DNA of 64,000 nucleotides, from positions 1,031,109 to 1,095,108 of the forward strand of contig NZ_KE386572.1 of the NCBI RefSeq assembly GCF_000427665.1. The letters are read 5' to 3'. Source of the stretch: Geminicoccus roseus DSM 18922 (GTDB taxonomy: Bacteria > Pseudomonadota > Alphaproteobacteria > Geminicoccales > Geminicoccaceae). This document shows positions 26,927 through 35,714 of this stretch, piece after piece (position 1 is the first letter of the stretch; each line of letters starts with the position of its first letter). Under the pieces are notes generated by a model. The model was not told the origin of the DNA. It ran no database searches and saw only the letters and a program-made list of their open reading frames with translations. Made by a program: the position numbers and the translations under genes.

Positions 26927-27717
26927 CAGTAGGTCCCGGAGGAGTTGCCGGGCGCCGGGCGGTCCTTCATGGCGGCCGCGACGTTGGCGGCCTCCAGCGC
27001 CATGAAGCGGGCGTCGGAGCCCACCGTCACCAGATCGAATCCGGCGGCGATCATCTTCTTGGCATAGGCGGCGGTGCCGTTGTGGATGCCGGCTTTCAGG
27101 CCATGCGCCTTCACCCGGGCGATGATGTGCCGGATCGCGTCGACCACCGCCGGCTCCTCGGGATCGAAGCGCGGCGGGTAGCCCAGGGACGCGGCGAGGT
27201 CGGAGGGCCCGACATAGACGGCGTCCAGGCCCGGAACGCCCAGGATGTCGTCCAGGTTGTCCAGCGCCTCGCGGGTCTCGATCATCGCGAACGCCACGAC
27301 CTGGTCGTTGGCCTCGGCAGGATAGGTGGGACCGTGGGCATAGAGCGCCCGGATCGGGCCGAAGCTGCGGGTGCCGCGCGGCGGGTAGCGCATCACCGAG
27401 ACGAAGGCCTCCGCCTGGGCGCGGGTGTTCACCATCGGGCAGATCACGCCCATCACCCCGGCATCCAGGAGGCGCTGGACAATGCCCGGCTCGTTCCACG
27501 GCACCCGGCACAGCGGCGTGGTGGCGGTGGTGCCGATCGCCTGGAACATGGTGACGGCGGTCTGGTAGTCGGCGACGCCGTGCTGCAGGTCCACGGTCAG
27601 GGTATCGAAGCCCTGATGCGCCATGACCTCGGCGGAAAAGGAGGACGGCACCGCCAGCCAGCCGTTCAGCGCCGCCTTGTTCTCCGCCCAGAGCTGCCTG
27701 AGGCCGTTCGGCTTCAT
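26926..27717 (-). CDS. HpcH/HpaI family aldolase
   Basis: This 263-residue class II pyruvate aldolase has the family signature VDLQHGVADYQTAVTMFQAI, the metal-binding AMIETREALDNLDDIL (Glu) and VYVGPSDLAASLG (Asp). Related enzymes cleave 2-keto-3-deoxy acids to pyruvate and an aldehyde. ATG 27717 is chosen because it follows the upstream stop by one base. A GTG four codons earlier is the alternative. It lies between a Gfo/Idh/MocA dehydrogenase and a 2-hydroxyacid dehydrogenase. Confidence 0.92.
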   Translation of the reverse strand: MKPNGLRQLWAENKAALNGWLAVPSSFSAEVMAHQGFDTLTVDLQHGVADYQTAVTMFQAIGTTATTPLCRVPWNEPGIVQRLLDAGVMGVICPMVNTRAQAEAFVSVMRYPPRGTRSFGPIRALYAHGPTYPAEANDQVVAFAMIETREALDNLDDILGVPGLDAVYVGPSDLAASLGYPPRFDPEEPAVVDAIRHIIARVKAHGLKAGIHNGTAAYAKKMIAAGFDLVTVGSDARFMALEAANVAAAMKDRPAPGNSSGTY

Positions 27718-27719
27718 CA

Positions 27720-28721
27720 CTATTCCCACTTCAGGTCGATGGTCGTGCCGGTCTTCAATGCCTGCAGCGCCGCGTCGGCGAGGATCAGGGCGCGGCGGCC
27801 GTCCTCGAAGCCGACCGGCACCGGCGTGCCCTTCTCGATCGCGTCGATGAAGGCATCGAGCTCGGCCGTGTAGGCCTCGGCATAGCGCTCGATGAAGAAG
27901 TCCAGGAGGGAATCGCGGGTGTCGGTGCCGTCCGCCGCGTAGCGCCGCACCGTGGTGGCGCGACGGTTGTCGACCTGCAGCATGCCGCGCTCGCCGAACG
28001 CCTCCAGGCGCTGGTCATAGCCGTACACGGCCCGGCGCGAGCAGTTGATGTGGACCAGGGCGCCCGAGGCGGCCTTCATGGTCACCATCGCGCTGTCGAC
28101 GTCGCCCAGCCGGCCGATCTCCGGTTCCACCAGGACCGAGGCCATCGCGGACACCGCCACCGGGTCCTCGCCCAGCATGAAGCGGGCGAGGTCGAAGTCA
28201 TGGATCATCATGTCGCGGAACAGGCCGCCCGAGACCTTGATGTAGGCTGCCGGCGGCGGGCCCGGGTCGCGCGAGGTGATCACCAGGAGCTCGAGCTTGC
28301 CGATCTCGCCCTGGGCGAGGCCGGCCTGGACCGCCTTGAAGGACGGGTCGAAGCGGCGGTTGAAGCCCAGCTGCAGGATCGGCTTGTGCGGGGCGATCTC
28401 GTCCCGGCAGGCATCGACCCTTGCGATGTCCAGGTCGATCGGCTTTTCGCACAGGATCGCCTTGCCGGCCTTGGCGGAGCGGGTGATCAGGTCGACATGG
28501 GTGTCGGTGGACGAGGCGATCAGCACCGCGTCGACCTCGCCGCTCTCCAGGAGCTGGTCGACCTCGGTGGCGGCCACGCAACCGTGCCGGCCGGCCACCG
28601 CCTCGGCCGCCGCCGGCACCACGTCATAGACCATGCGCAGCTCGGCGCGGGGATGCGCCGCGATGGTGTCGGCATGCATCCGCCCGATGCGCCCGCAGCC
28701 GAACAAGCCGAACCGGACCAT
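27720..28721 (-). CDS. Gfo/Idh/MocA oxidoreductase, inositol 2-dehydrogenase-like
   Basis: This 333-residue protein begins MVRFGLFGCGRIGRMHADTI. It has ILCEKPIDLDI (Lys of EKP), QLGFNRRFDPSF and GGLFRDMMIHDFDLARFMLG, the pattern of IolG-like myo-inositol dehydrogenases. It would oxidise inositol or a related sugar with NAD. ATG 28721 follows GGGGAGGCAGC. No other iol gene is nearby, so the inositol assignment stays tentative. It heads the chain of overlapping catabolic genes down to MAPEG. Confidence 0.9.
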   Translation of the reverse strand: MVRFGLFGCGRIGRMHADTIAAHPRAELRMVYDVVPAAAEAVAGRHGCVAATEVDQLLESGEVDAVLIASSTDTHVDLITRSAKAGKAILCEKPIDLDIARVDACRDEIAPHKPILQLGFNRRFDPSFKAVQAGLAQGEIGKLELLVITSRDPGPPPAAYIKVSGGLFRDMMIHDFDLARFMLGEDPVAVSAMASVLVEPEIGRLGDVDSAMVTMKAASGALVHINCSRRAVYGYDQRLEAFGERGMLQVDNRRATTVRRYAADGTDTRDSLLDFFIERYAEAYTAELDAFIDAIEKGTPVPVGFEDGRRALILADAALQALKTGTTIDLKWE

Positions 28722-28774
28722 GCTGCCTCCCCAAGCTTTCGTCAGGTCATCCCCTGGACGTTTAGCAGTGCTTG

Positions 28775-30196
28775 TCAGGAAGCGGGAGCCTTAGGATCGA
28801 GCGGGATCCGCCCGGCCAGCCCGAACAGGTCCTCGATCGCCGCCGCCCGCTGCAGCAATCCCGCCTCGCCACGCGGCCGGCCGACCAGCTGCAGGCCGAC
28901 CGGCAGGCCGTCGCGGGTGAAGCCGCAGGGGATCGACAGCGCCGGGCAGGCGGTCAACGTGACCGCATAGGCGATGGTCACCCAGTCGATATAGGAGGGG
29001 AAGCGGTGGCCGTTCAGCTCCTCCAGGTAGCGGATGCCATGGGCGAACGGCGCCACCACCGAGGTCGGGGTGAGCAGGAGCTCGTGGTCGGCCAGGAAGG
29101 TGGCGGCCCGGCGCTGCAGCTCGCCCCGGGCGCGCAGGCCGGTGGCGATGCTGCCGGCATCCAGCGCCAGCCCCTTCTCGATGTTCCAGACCACCTCCGG
29201 CTTCAGCTTCTCGCGATGCTCGGCCAGGAGCGGCCCGGCATTGGTGGCGTACTGGGCCGCACGCAGGGTGGCGAAGGTCTCGATGGCCTCGCTGAAGTCC
29301 GGGGCGGCCTCGGCGACCTCGATGCCGGCCTGGCGCAGCTGCTCGACCGCGGCCCGGCACAGCTGCTCGACCTCCGGGTCGACGGGAGTGATCCCGCCCA
29401 GATCGGCGGAGAAGGCGACCTTCGCCGGCAGATGCGGCGCCGCGACCGCCTGGCGGTGCAGGCCGGCTTCCATCGGGTAGGAGATCGGGTCGCGCGGGTC
29501 GTGGCCGGCCATCACGTCCAGGAACAGGGCCAGGTCGCGCACGTTGCGCGCCATCGGCCCGTCCACCGACAGGGTCTGGAACGGGTCGAGCTGCGGGCCG
29601 GCGGGCACCCGGCCGGGCGAGGGACGCAGACCGACCACGCCGCAGAACGAGGCCGGGGTGCGCAGGGAGCCGCCGAGATCGGAGCCGGTGGCGAGCCAGG
29701 CCTCGCCGGTGGCCAGCGCCACCGCGGAGCCGCCGGAGCTGCCGCCGCAGGTGCGGCCGGTGTTCCAGGGGTTGGAGGTGACGCCGTGGACCTCGTTGAA
29801 GGTGACCGCGCCGGCGCCGAATTCCGGGGTGTTGGTCTTGCCGAGCACGATGCCGCCGGCCGCCTCGATCCGCTCGACCGTGTAGTCGGAGCGCGCAGGC
29901 ACATGGTCGTGGAAGATGCGCGAGCCGTAGGTGGTGCGCACGCCCTCGACGTCCACCAGGTCCTTGATCAGGACCGGCAGGCCGGCCAGCGGGCCGCGCT
30001 CGGCGGCCGGCAGGCGTTCCAGGCGCCCGGCATGGGCCAGGGCGCGCTCCTGGCACAAGGTCGGCACCGCGTTGACCGCGGGTTCGACGGCCGCGATCCG
30101 CTCCAGCGATGCCTGGACCGCCTCGGTCGGCCGCAGCTGCCCCTCCTTCAGGGCCGCCACCGTCTCCGTCGCCGTCCGCCGCCACCAATCCTGCAT
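28775..30196 (-). CDS. Amidase signature family hydrolase
   Basis: This 473-residue protein has the Ser-cisSer-Lys triad of the family: Lys78 in GLPVLIKDLVDVEG, Ser153 in GGSSGGSAVAL and Ser177 in GSDLGGSLRTPAS. The distance Ser153 to Ser177 (24 residues) is canonical. It hydrolyses amides; whether it is a catabolic amidase or a detoxifying enzyme is not visible, and the full set of GatCAB neighbours is absent. ATG 30196 follows GGAGGA about 9 nt upstream. It lies 53 bp upstream of the inositol-dehydrogenase-like gene and may lead that operon. Confidence 0.92.
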   Translation of the reverse strand: MQDWWRRTATETVAALKEGQLRPTEAVQASLERIAAVEPAVNAVPTLCQERALAHAGRLERLPAAERGPLAGLPVLIKDLVDVEGVRTTYGSRIFHDHVPARSDYTVERIEAAGGIVLGKTNTPEFGAGAVTFNEVHGVTSNPWNTGRTCGGSSGGSAVALATGEAWLATGSDLGGSLRTPASFCGVVGLRPSPGRVPAGPQLDPFQTLSVDGPMARNVRDLALFLDVMAGHDPRDPISYPMEAGLHRQAVAAPHLPAKVAFSADLGGITPVDPEVEQLCRAAVEQLRQAGIEVAEAAPDFSEAIETFATLRAAQYATNAGPLLAEHREKLKPEVVWNIEKGLALDAGSIATGLRARGELQRRAATFLADHELLLTPTSVVAPFAHGIRYLEELNGHRFPSYIDWVTIAYAVTLTACPALSIPCGFTRDGLPVGLQLVGRPRGEAGLLQRAAAIEDLFGLAGRIPLDPKAPAS

Positions 30197-30238
30197 GATG
30201 CTCGGTCCTCCCTGCGCCCCGGGGTGCCGCAGGGAACC

Positions 30239-30270
30239 GGAAAAAGCAACGGGGCCGCTGACGCGGCCCC
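30239..30270 (-). terminator. Rho-independent terminator of the petABC operon
   Basis: The arms GGGGCCGC and GCGGCCCC (30251-30270) form a perfect 8-bp stem with a 4-nt loop. On the minus strand a run of five T follows after GTTGC (plus-strand AAAAA at 30241-30245). It lies 30 bp beyond the cytochrome c1 stop codon. Confidence 0.75.
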
Positions 30271-30300
30271 GCAGGTTCGAACGCTTCCGGAAGGGACGGC

Positions 30301-31062
30301 TCAGTGCACGTCCGACCAGACCTTGCGCTTGTAGAGGTAGAGCAGCACCGAGAGGATGAACAGGAACAGCATGACCTTGATGCCGGTCTGCTTGCGCTCC
30401 TCCATCTTCGGCTCGGCCAGCCAGGTCAGGAACTGGGTGACGTCGGCGGACATCTGGTCGATCGTGGCCGAGGTGCCGTCGTCGTAGCTCACCTGGTCCG
30501 GGGTGAGCGGAGGCGGCATGCCGATCCGGTGCCCGGGGAAGTACAGGTTGTAGTACTGGCCGGGCGCGACGTCCTCGCCCGCCGGCGGGTCCTCATAGCC
30601 GGTCAGCAGCGAGAAGAGGTAGTTGTCGCCCTCGGCGCGCGCCTTGGTCATCAGGGACAGGTCGGGCGGATAGGCGCCGCCATTGGCGGCCCGGGCCGCG
30701 GCCGGATTGGGGAACGGCGCCGGCATGACATCGGACGGCCTGCCCGGCCGCTCGAACATCTCGCCGCTGTCGTCCGGACCGTCCAGCACGGTGTAGGACG
30801 CCGCGATCGCCTTGACCTCGTCCTCGTTGAAGCCGAGGTCGCCCAGCGAGCGGAAGGTCAGGTACTTGGCGGCGTGACAGCCGTGGCAGACCTCCTGGTA
30901 GACCTTGAAGCCGCGCTGCAGGGCAGCCCGGTCGAAGGTCCCGAGGAAGCCGGCATGCGGCCAGTCCACCGATTTCGGTTCCACGACCCCCTCGGCGGCC
31001 TGGGCGGCGCCGGTCCAGAGCAGGCCGGCGACCAGGAGGGTGGAGAGCTTGAACAGACGCAT
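30301..31062 (-). CDS. petC: Cytochrome c1 of the bc1 complex
   Basis: This 253-residue subunit is anchored in the membrane by a C-terminal helix (IKVMLFLFILSVLLYLYKRK). A Sec signal peptide (MRLFKLSTLLVAGLLWTGAA) directs the heme domain to the periplasm. The heme c motif is CHGCH at residues 59-63, and the distal Met ligand is probably in HRIGMPPPL. It receives electrons from the Rieske protein and passes them to cytochrome c. It is the third gene of petABC, 3 bp after cytochrome b. Confidence 0.96.
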   Translation of the reverse strand: MRLFKLSTLLVAGLLWTGAAQAAEGVVEPKSVDWPHAGFLGTFDRAALQRGFKVYQEVCHGCHAAKYLTFRSLGDLGFNEDEVKAIAASYTVLDGPDDSGEMFERPGRPSDVMPAPFPNPAAARAANGGAYPPDLSLMTKARAEGDNYLFSLLTGYEDPPAGEDVAPGQYYNLYFPGHRIGMPPPLTPDQVSYDDGTSATIDQMSADVTQFLTWLAEPKMEERKQTGIKVMLFLFILSVLLYLYKRKVWSDVH

Positions 31063-31065
31063 CGA

Positions 31066-32361
31066 TTACTCCGCCGGCTGCGCGGATGCGCCGTGGGACA
31101 GGACCGGGCGGCCGAGGCTGTCCGGCAAGGGACGCGGGCGCTCGAGCCTGCCGAGCAGCGGCATGATCACGAGGAAGTGGACGAAGTAGTAGAGCGTCGC
31201 GAGCTGGCCGATCAGGACGACCGTCTCGGTCGGCACCTCGCCGCCGACCCAGGTGAGCACCACCGCGTCGATCACCAGCAGCCAGAACACCCACCGGTAG
31301 ATCGGGCGATAGTTGGCGCTGCGCACGCGGCTGGTGTCCAGCCAGGGCAGCACCAGGAGCACCGCGATCGAGCCGAACATCGCGAGGACGCCCATCAGCT
31401 TCTCGGTGATGCCGAGGTAGCTGAAGACGATCAGCGGGGTGAAGATGCTGTCGTACACGGTGGAGCGCAGGATCGCGTAGAACGGCAGGAAATACCATTC
31501 CGGCACGATGTGCGCGGGCGTCACGAGCGGGTCGGCCTGGATGTAGTTGTCGGGGTGGCCAAGGATGTTCGGGCCGAAGAACACGAAGTAGGAGAAGAAC
31601 AGCAGGAACACCGCCAGCCCGAACAGGTCCTTGACCGTGTAGTACGGGTGGAACGGGATCTTGTCCTTCTTGGTCAGGTCGATGCCGACCGGGTTGTTCG
31701 AGCCGTGGGTGTGCAGGGCGATCAGGTGCAGGAACACCACGCCCACGATCACGAACGGCAGGAGGTAGTGCAGGGAGAAGAACCGGTTCAGGGTCGGGTT
31801 GTCGACCGCGAAGCCGCCCCACAGCCAGGTGACGATCGGGTCGCCGACCAGCGGGAAGGCCGAGAACAGCGAGGTGATGACCTGCGCGCCCCAGAAGCTC
31901 ATCTGCCCCCAGGGGAGCACGTAGCCCATGAAGGCGGTCGCCATCATCAGGAGCAGGATGACCACGCCCAGCATCCACAGAAGCTCGCGCGGCGCCTTGT
32001 AGGAGCCGTAGTAGAGCCCGCGGAAGATGTGGATGTAGACCACAATGAAGAACATCGACGCGCCGTTGGCGTGGGCGTAGCGCAGCAGCCAACCATAGTT
32101 CACGTCGCGCATGATCCGCTCGATGCTATCGAACGCCATCTCGGTGTGCGGCGTGTACTGCATCACCAGGACGATGCCGGTGATGATCTGCAGCACCAGC
32201 ATGATCCCGGCGAGGGCGCCGAAATTCCAGAAATAGTTCAGGTTGCGCGGAGCCGGATAGGCCACGAGATGCTGATAGCCGAAGCCCAGGATCGGCAGGC
32301 GATCCTCGATCCAGCGCGCCGTCTTGTTCTTGAAAACAACCTGTTCGGAGCCCGTGGCCAT
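31066..32361 (-). CDS. petB: Cytochrome b of the bc1 complex
   Basis: This 431-residue membrane protein has heme ligands His97, His111, His198 and His212, giving the H-x13-H and H-x13-H pairs. The Qo-site motif PEWY is at residues 287-290 ([14 protein letters not shown]). Eight transmembrane helices are expected. It oxidises quinol and bifurcates electrons between the Rieske centre and the b hemes. Here b and c1 are separate genes, unlike the fused b/c1 gene of Bradyrhizobium. It starts 69 bp after the Rieske gene. Confidence 0.96.
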   Translation of the reverse strand: MATGSEQVVFKNKTARWIEDRLPILGFGYQHLVAYPAPRNLNYFWNFGALAGIMLVLQIITGIVLVMQYTPHTEMAFDSIERIMRDVNYGWLLRYAHANGASMFFIVVYIHIFRGLYYGSYKAPRELLWMLGVVILLLMMATAFMGYVLPWGQMSFWGAQVITSLFSAFPLVGDPIVTWLWGGFAVDNPTLNRFFSLHYLLPFVIVGVVFLHLIALHTHGSNNPVGIDLTKKDKIPFHPYYTVKDLFGLAVFLLFFSYFVFFGPNILGHPDNYIQADPLVTPAHIVPEWYFLPFYAILRSTVYDSIFTPLIVFSYLGITEKLMGVLAMFGSIAVLLVLPWLDTSRVRSANYRPIYRWVFWLLVIDAVVLTWVGGEVPTETVVLIGQLATLYYFVHFLVIMPLLGRLERPRPLPDSLGRPVLSHGASAQPAE

Positions 32362-32430
32362 GTCAGTCCTTCCGCCCCAAGCTGGACGCCGTTCCCGGAG
32401 TGCCGTTCATCTCATTACGTCGCATTGGGC

Positions 32431-32985
32431 TCATCCGATCCGTGCCACGGTGTCGGAGATGAACTCATACTCCGGCACCGGCAGGTTCAGCGGCGCGGGG
32501 CCCTTCCGGATCCGGCCGGACGTGTCGTAGTGCGAGCCGTGGCAGGGGCAGAACCAGCCGCCGAACTCGCCCCGGTCGTCCGTCACCTTGTTGCCCAGCG
32601 GCACGCAGCCCAGATGGGTGCAGTTGCCGCCGGTGATCAGGTAGGCGTCCTTGCCTTCCTTGACCCGCTCCTCGTCGGTCTGCGGATCCTTCAGCGCCGA
32701 CAGGGGCACGGCGCGCGCCTCCTCGATCTCGGCGGGCGTGCGGTGGCGCACAAAGGTCGGGCGGCCCCGCCACATCACCGTGATGCCCGCTCCTTCCGGA
32801 ACCTGGGACACGTCCACCTCGGTGGTCGACAACGCCAGGACGTCGGCCGAAGGGTTCATGCTGCTGATGAGCGGCCACACCATCGTACCAGCGCCGATGG
32901 CGACCGCCGACCACGTGACCACGTCGAGCACGTCGCGCCGGGTGGCGCCGCCGCTCTCGTCGTGTCGAACCGTCGTATCGGCCAT
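32431..32985 (-). CDS. petA: Rieske iron-sulfur subunit of the bc1 complex
   Basis: This 184-residue subunit has the two cluster-binding motifs CTHLGC and CPCHGSHYD. The N-terminal twin-arginine segment TRRDVLDVVTWSAVAIGAGT acts as signal anchor. ATG 32985 is preceded by GGAGAGG at a good distance; the open frame upstream does not look like coding sequence. It carries electrons from quinol to cytochrome c1. First gene of petABC and divergent from trmL. Confidence 0.96.
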   Translation of the reverse strand: MADTTVRHDESGGATRRDVLDVVTWSAVAIGAGTMVWPLISSMNPSADVLALSTTEVDVSQVPEGAGITVMWRGRPTFVRHRTPAEIEEARAVPLSALKDPQTDEERVKEGKDAYLITGGNCTHLGCVPLGNKVTDDRGEFGGWFCPCHGSHYDTSGRIRKGPAPLNLPVPEYEFISDTVARIG

Positions 32986-33133
32986 GTGAATGCGCCTCTC
33001 CGTGGGGCATGTCAGGAAAGCGGGCGGAAGATACGGAGCGACCGCCGCTCCGACAAGCGACGATCGGTCGCACAAGTCCATGATGCCGCTCGCAAATTTC
33101 GGGAAACAGGAATTGCTCCAGGAAAGCGGCGCC

Positions 33134-33658
33134 ATGGTCTTGGACGACAGGCCTGTCGAAATCGCCATGTTCCGGCCGGATCAGGCGGGCAATGTCGGGG
33201 CTGCGGCCCGGCTGGCGGCCTGTCTTGGCATCGGCCTGCACATCATCGAACCGTGCGGGTTTCCGCTCGACGATCGTCGGATGCGCCGCGCCGGCATGGA
33301 TTACCTCGATCACGCGGCAATATGCCGTCATCATGACTGGCCGGCATTCCGGGCGAGCTTGCAGATCCCTGTGGCCGGATTGCCGCGGCGGTTGGTCCTG
33401 TTGAGCACCCGGGCCGAATGTCGCTACGACCGCTTCGCGTTCCGGCGGGGCGACGTGCTGCTGCTCGGCAGCGAAAGCGCCGGCGTTCCGCCGGAAATCT
33501 ACGCGCAGGCCGACGCGCGGGTGCGAATTCCGATCCGTTCGCAGGCTCGTTCCTTGAACCTGGTCGTGGCCGCAGCCATGGTCGCCGCGCACGCGGCGGC
33601 CGCAACCGGCCTCTACGACGAGATCGAGCGGAATCGGCAACGGGACCTGGCGACGTGA
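33134..33658 (+). CDS. trmL: tRNA (cytidine(34)-2'-O)-methyltransferase
   Basis: This 174-residue SpoU-class enzyme has the trefoil-knot motifs: [20 protein letters not shown] at the start, [14 protein letters not shown] (motif 2) and [20 protein letters not shown] (motif 3). It methylates the wobble nucleotide of certain leucine tRNAs. ATG 33134 gives the normal length, with AGGAAAG about 10 nt upstream. An earlier ATG at 33083 is possible. It overlaps hemF by GTGA, so translation is coupled. Confidence 0.9.
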   Translation: MVLDDRPVEIAMFRPDQAGNVGAAARLAACLGIGLHIIEPCGFPLDDRRMRRAGMDYLDHAAICRHHDWPAFRASLQIPVAGLPRRLVLLSTRAECRYDRFAFRRGDVLLLGSESAGVPPEIYAQADARVRIPIRSQARSLNLVVAAAMVAAHAAAATGLYDEIERNRQRDLAT

Positions 33659-34491
33659 GAGAAGACGACGAGCGGTGCAACCGGGCGCGCGCCTGGTTCG
33701 AGGCGCTGCGCGACCGCATCTGCGCGGCGTTCGAAGCGATCGAGGACGAGTACGACCCGCAGGCGCCGCCTGCCCGCTTCCAGCGCAAGGCCTGGGAACG
33801 CACCGGCGGCGGCGGCGGGGTGATGTCCCTGATGTATGGCCGGGTGTTCGAGAAGGTCGGCGTCAACGTCTCGACGGTCCATGGCAGCTTCGCGCCCGAG
33901 TTCGCCAAGGCGATCCCGGGTGCTGCCGAGAACCCGCAGTTCTGGGCCTCCGGCATCTCCCTGGTCGCGCACATGACCAACCCGCACGTGCCGCCGGCGC
34001 ACATGAACACCCGGCACATCGTGACGACCAAGCGCTGGTTCGGCGGCGGCGCCGACCTGAACTCGATCATCCCGGTCGCCGAGGACACCGCGGCCTTCCA
34101 CGGGGCGCTGCAAGATGCGTGCGACCCGTTCGATCCGCAGCGCTATGACCGCTACAAGGCCTGGGCGGACGAGTATTTCTTCATCCCGCACCGGGGCGAG
34201 CCGCGCGGCGAGGGCGGCATCTTCTACGACTACCTGGAAGAGGATTTCGAGCGCGACTTCGCCTTCACCAAGTCGGTGGGCGAGGCCTTCCTCGACGTCT
34301 ACCCGCGGATCGTGCGCCGGCGGATGCACACGCCCTGGACCGAGGAAGACCGGCGGATCCAGCAGATCAAGCGCGGCCGATACGTCGAGTTCAATCTCGT
34401 CTACGATCGCGGCACCCAGTTCGGGCTGAAGACCGGGGGCAATCCCGAGGCGGTGCTGATGTCGCTGCCCCCCTCCGCCGCCTGGCCCTGA
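33655..34491 (+). CDS. hemF: Oxygen-dependent coproporphyrinogen III oxidase
   Basis: This 278-residue enzyme of heme synthesis decarboxylates coproporphyrinogen III to protoporphyrinogen IX. The conserved [67 protein letters not shown] and [15 protein letters not shown] are all present. The start is the GTG at 33655, which shares bases with the trmL stop. The upstream sequence of the same frame is trmL antisense-like noise. It is divergent from the bc1 operon, which needs heme. Confidence 0.94.
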   Translation: MREDDERCNRARAWFEALRDRICAAFEAIEDEYDPQAPPARFQRKAWERTGGGGGVMSLMYGRVFEKVGVNVSTVHGSFAPEFAKAIPGAAENPQFWASGISLVAHMTNPHVPPAHMNTRHIVTTKRWFGGGADLNSIIPVAEDTAAFHGALQDACDPFDPQRYDRYKAWADEYFFIPHRGEPRGEGGIFYDYLEEDFERDFAFTKSVGEAFLDVYPRIVRRRMHTPWTEEDRRIQQIKRGRYVEFNLVYDRGTQFGLKTGGNPEAVLMSLPPSAAWP

Positions 34492-34528
34492 TCCGTTTCA
34501 CCTCAAGCCTAAGAACCGAGACAGTCCG

Positions 34529-35068
34529 ATGGATATCGAGCGCATTCCCCCCGGCAAGAACCCGCCGCACGAGATCAACGTCCTGATCGAGGTGCCGCTG
34601 CGCTCCGACCCGATCAAGTACGAGTACGACAAGGAAACCGGCGCGATCTTCGTCGACCGCTACCTGTACACGACGATGTTCTACCCGTGCAATTACGGCT
34701 TCGTGCCCAACACGCTGTCCGACGACGGCGATCCCCTCGACGTCATGGTGGTCGGCCGGATGCCGGTCATGCCCGGCGCCATCCTGCCGGCCCGCCCGAT
34801 CGGCGTGCTGAAGATGGAAGACGAGGCCGGGATGGACGAGAAGATCCTGGCGGTCCCGAACAACAAGATCACCCCGATCAACAGCAAGGTGCACAACTAC
34901 CTGGACATTCCGGAGATCGACCTTCTCCGGATCCAGCACTTCTTCGAGCACTACAAGGATCTCGAGCCCAACAAGTGGGTGAAGGTGATCGGATGGGGTG
35001 ACGTCGACGAAGCCAAGCAGTTCATCCAGGACTCGATTGAGCGAGCTGGCAAGTTAAAGAAGGCATGA
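34529..35068 (+). CDS. ppa: Inorganic pyrophosphatase
   Basis: This 179-residue soluble family I enzyme hydrolyses pyrophosphate. Typical segments are PHEINVLIEVPLRSDPIKYE, FYPCNYGFVPNTL, then DDGDPLDVMVV (metal-binding Asp cluster) and HNYLDIPEIDLLRIQHFFEH. Length and motifs match the hexameric bacterial enzyme. It is 37 bp downstream of hemF on the same strand, but its own promoter is likely. Confidence 0.95.
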   Translation: MDIERIPPGKNPPHEINVLIEVPLRSDPIKYEYDKETGAIFVDRYLYTTMFYPCNYGFVPNTLSDDGDPLDVMVVGRMPVMPGAILPARPIGVLKMEDEAGMDEKILAVPNNKITPINSKVHNYLDIPEIDLLRIQHFFEHYKDLEPNKWVKVIGWGDVDEAKQFIQDSIERAGKLKKA

Positions 35069-35204
35069 ACAAAGTTTTGCCTCGCGTTCACCAACTCTGA
35101 ACTGCAGTCGATCCGGGCCTTGACCGCGAGGTCCGAATCGATGACATTGGTTCTGCTCAAGACAAGTTGCACCGGCCCCCGCGGTTCGGCGAAGGCCCCG
35201 GCTG

Positions 35205-35693
35205 GTGACGACGGCTCCCTTCGCCCGGGAGAACCAGGTGCAGCGACGGATCGTCCCCGATGTCGTCACCGGTGAGCAGAGCCTCACCTTCCTGCATCGC
35301 GCCGCCAGCGTCCGCGATGCCGCCCTTGCCATGCACGAGCGCCAGATCGGCGCGATCATGGTCGCCGAGGAAGGCCGGCTGATCGGCATCTTCACCGAGC
35401 GCGACCTCACCCGGTGCATCGCCACCAACCTGGACCTGGCGGCCACGCCGCTTGGCCTGGTCATGACCCGCGACCCGCAGACCATCGATCCCAAGGAAAC
35501 GCCGATGCAGGCCCTGCAGCGCATGCAGGACGGCCATTTCCGCCACCTGCCGGTGGTGGAAGGCGGACAGGTGCTGGGGATGGTGTCGGTGCGCGACCTG
35601 TTCGCCGCGGTGCGCCGCGAGCTGGAGGAAGACCTGCGCTCCTGCGAGGCCTTCGTCCAGGGCGAGAGCTACGGGATCGCCGCTTCCGCATGA
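35205..35693 (+). CDS. CBS-domain protein
   Basis: This 162-residue protein consists of two CBS motifs. The first covers TFLHRAASVRDAALAMHERQ to LIGIFTERDLTRCI. The second covers DPQTIDPKETPMQALQRMQD to VLGMVSVRDLFAA. Such pairs bind adenine nucleotides and act as energy or metabolite sensors. The start is a GTG at 35205; no ATG fits. It ends in a hairpin shared with the convergent peptide-transport operon. The partner is unknown. Confidence 0.9.
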   Translation: MTTAPFARENQVQRRIVPDVVTGEQSLTFLHRAASVRDAALAMHERQIGAIMVAEEGRLIGIFTERDLTRCIATNLDLAATPLGLVMTRDPQTIDPKETPMQALQRMQDGHFRHLPVVEGGQVLGMVSVRDLFAAVRRELEEDLRSCEAFVQGESYGIAASA

Positions 35694-35703
35694 CGGAAGC
35701 GGC
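35679..35703. terminator. Hairpin overlapping the CBS gene stop codon
   Basis: Perfect 10-bp arms, GCCGCTTCCG and CGGAAGCGGC, enclose the 5-nt loop CATGA that contains the stop codon. It lies 12 bp from the end of the convergent peptide-binding-protein gene (stop at 35715) and can serve both strands. There is no U-tract. Confidence 0.55.
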
Positions 35704-35714
35704 GTCCGGCCGGC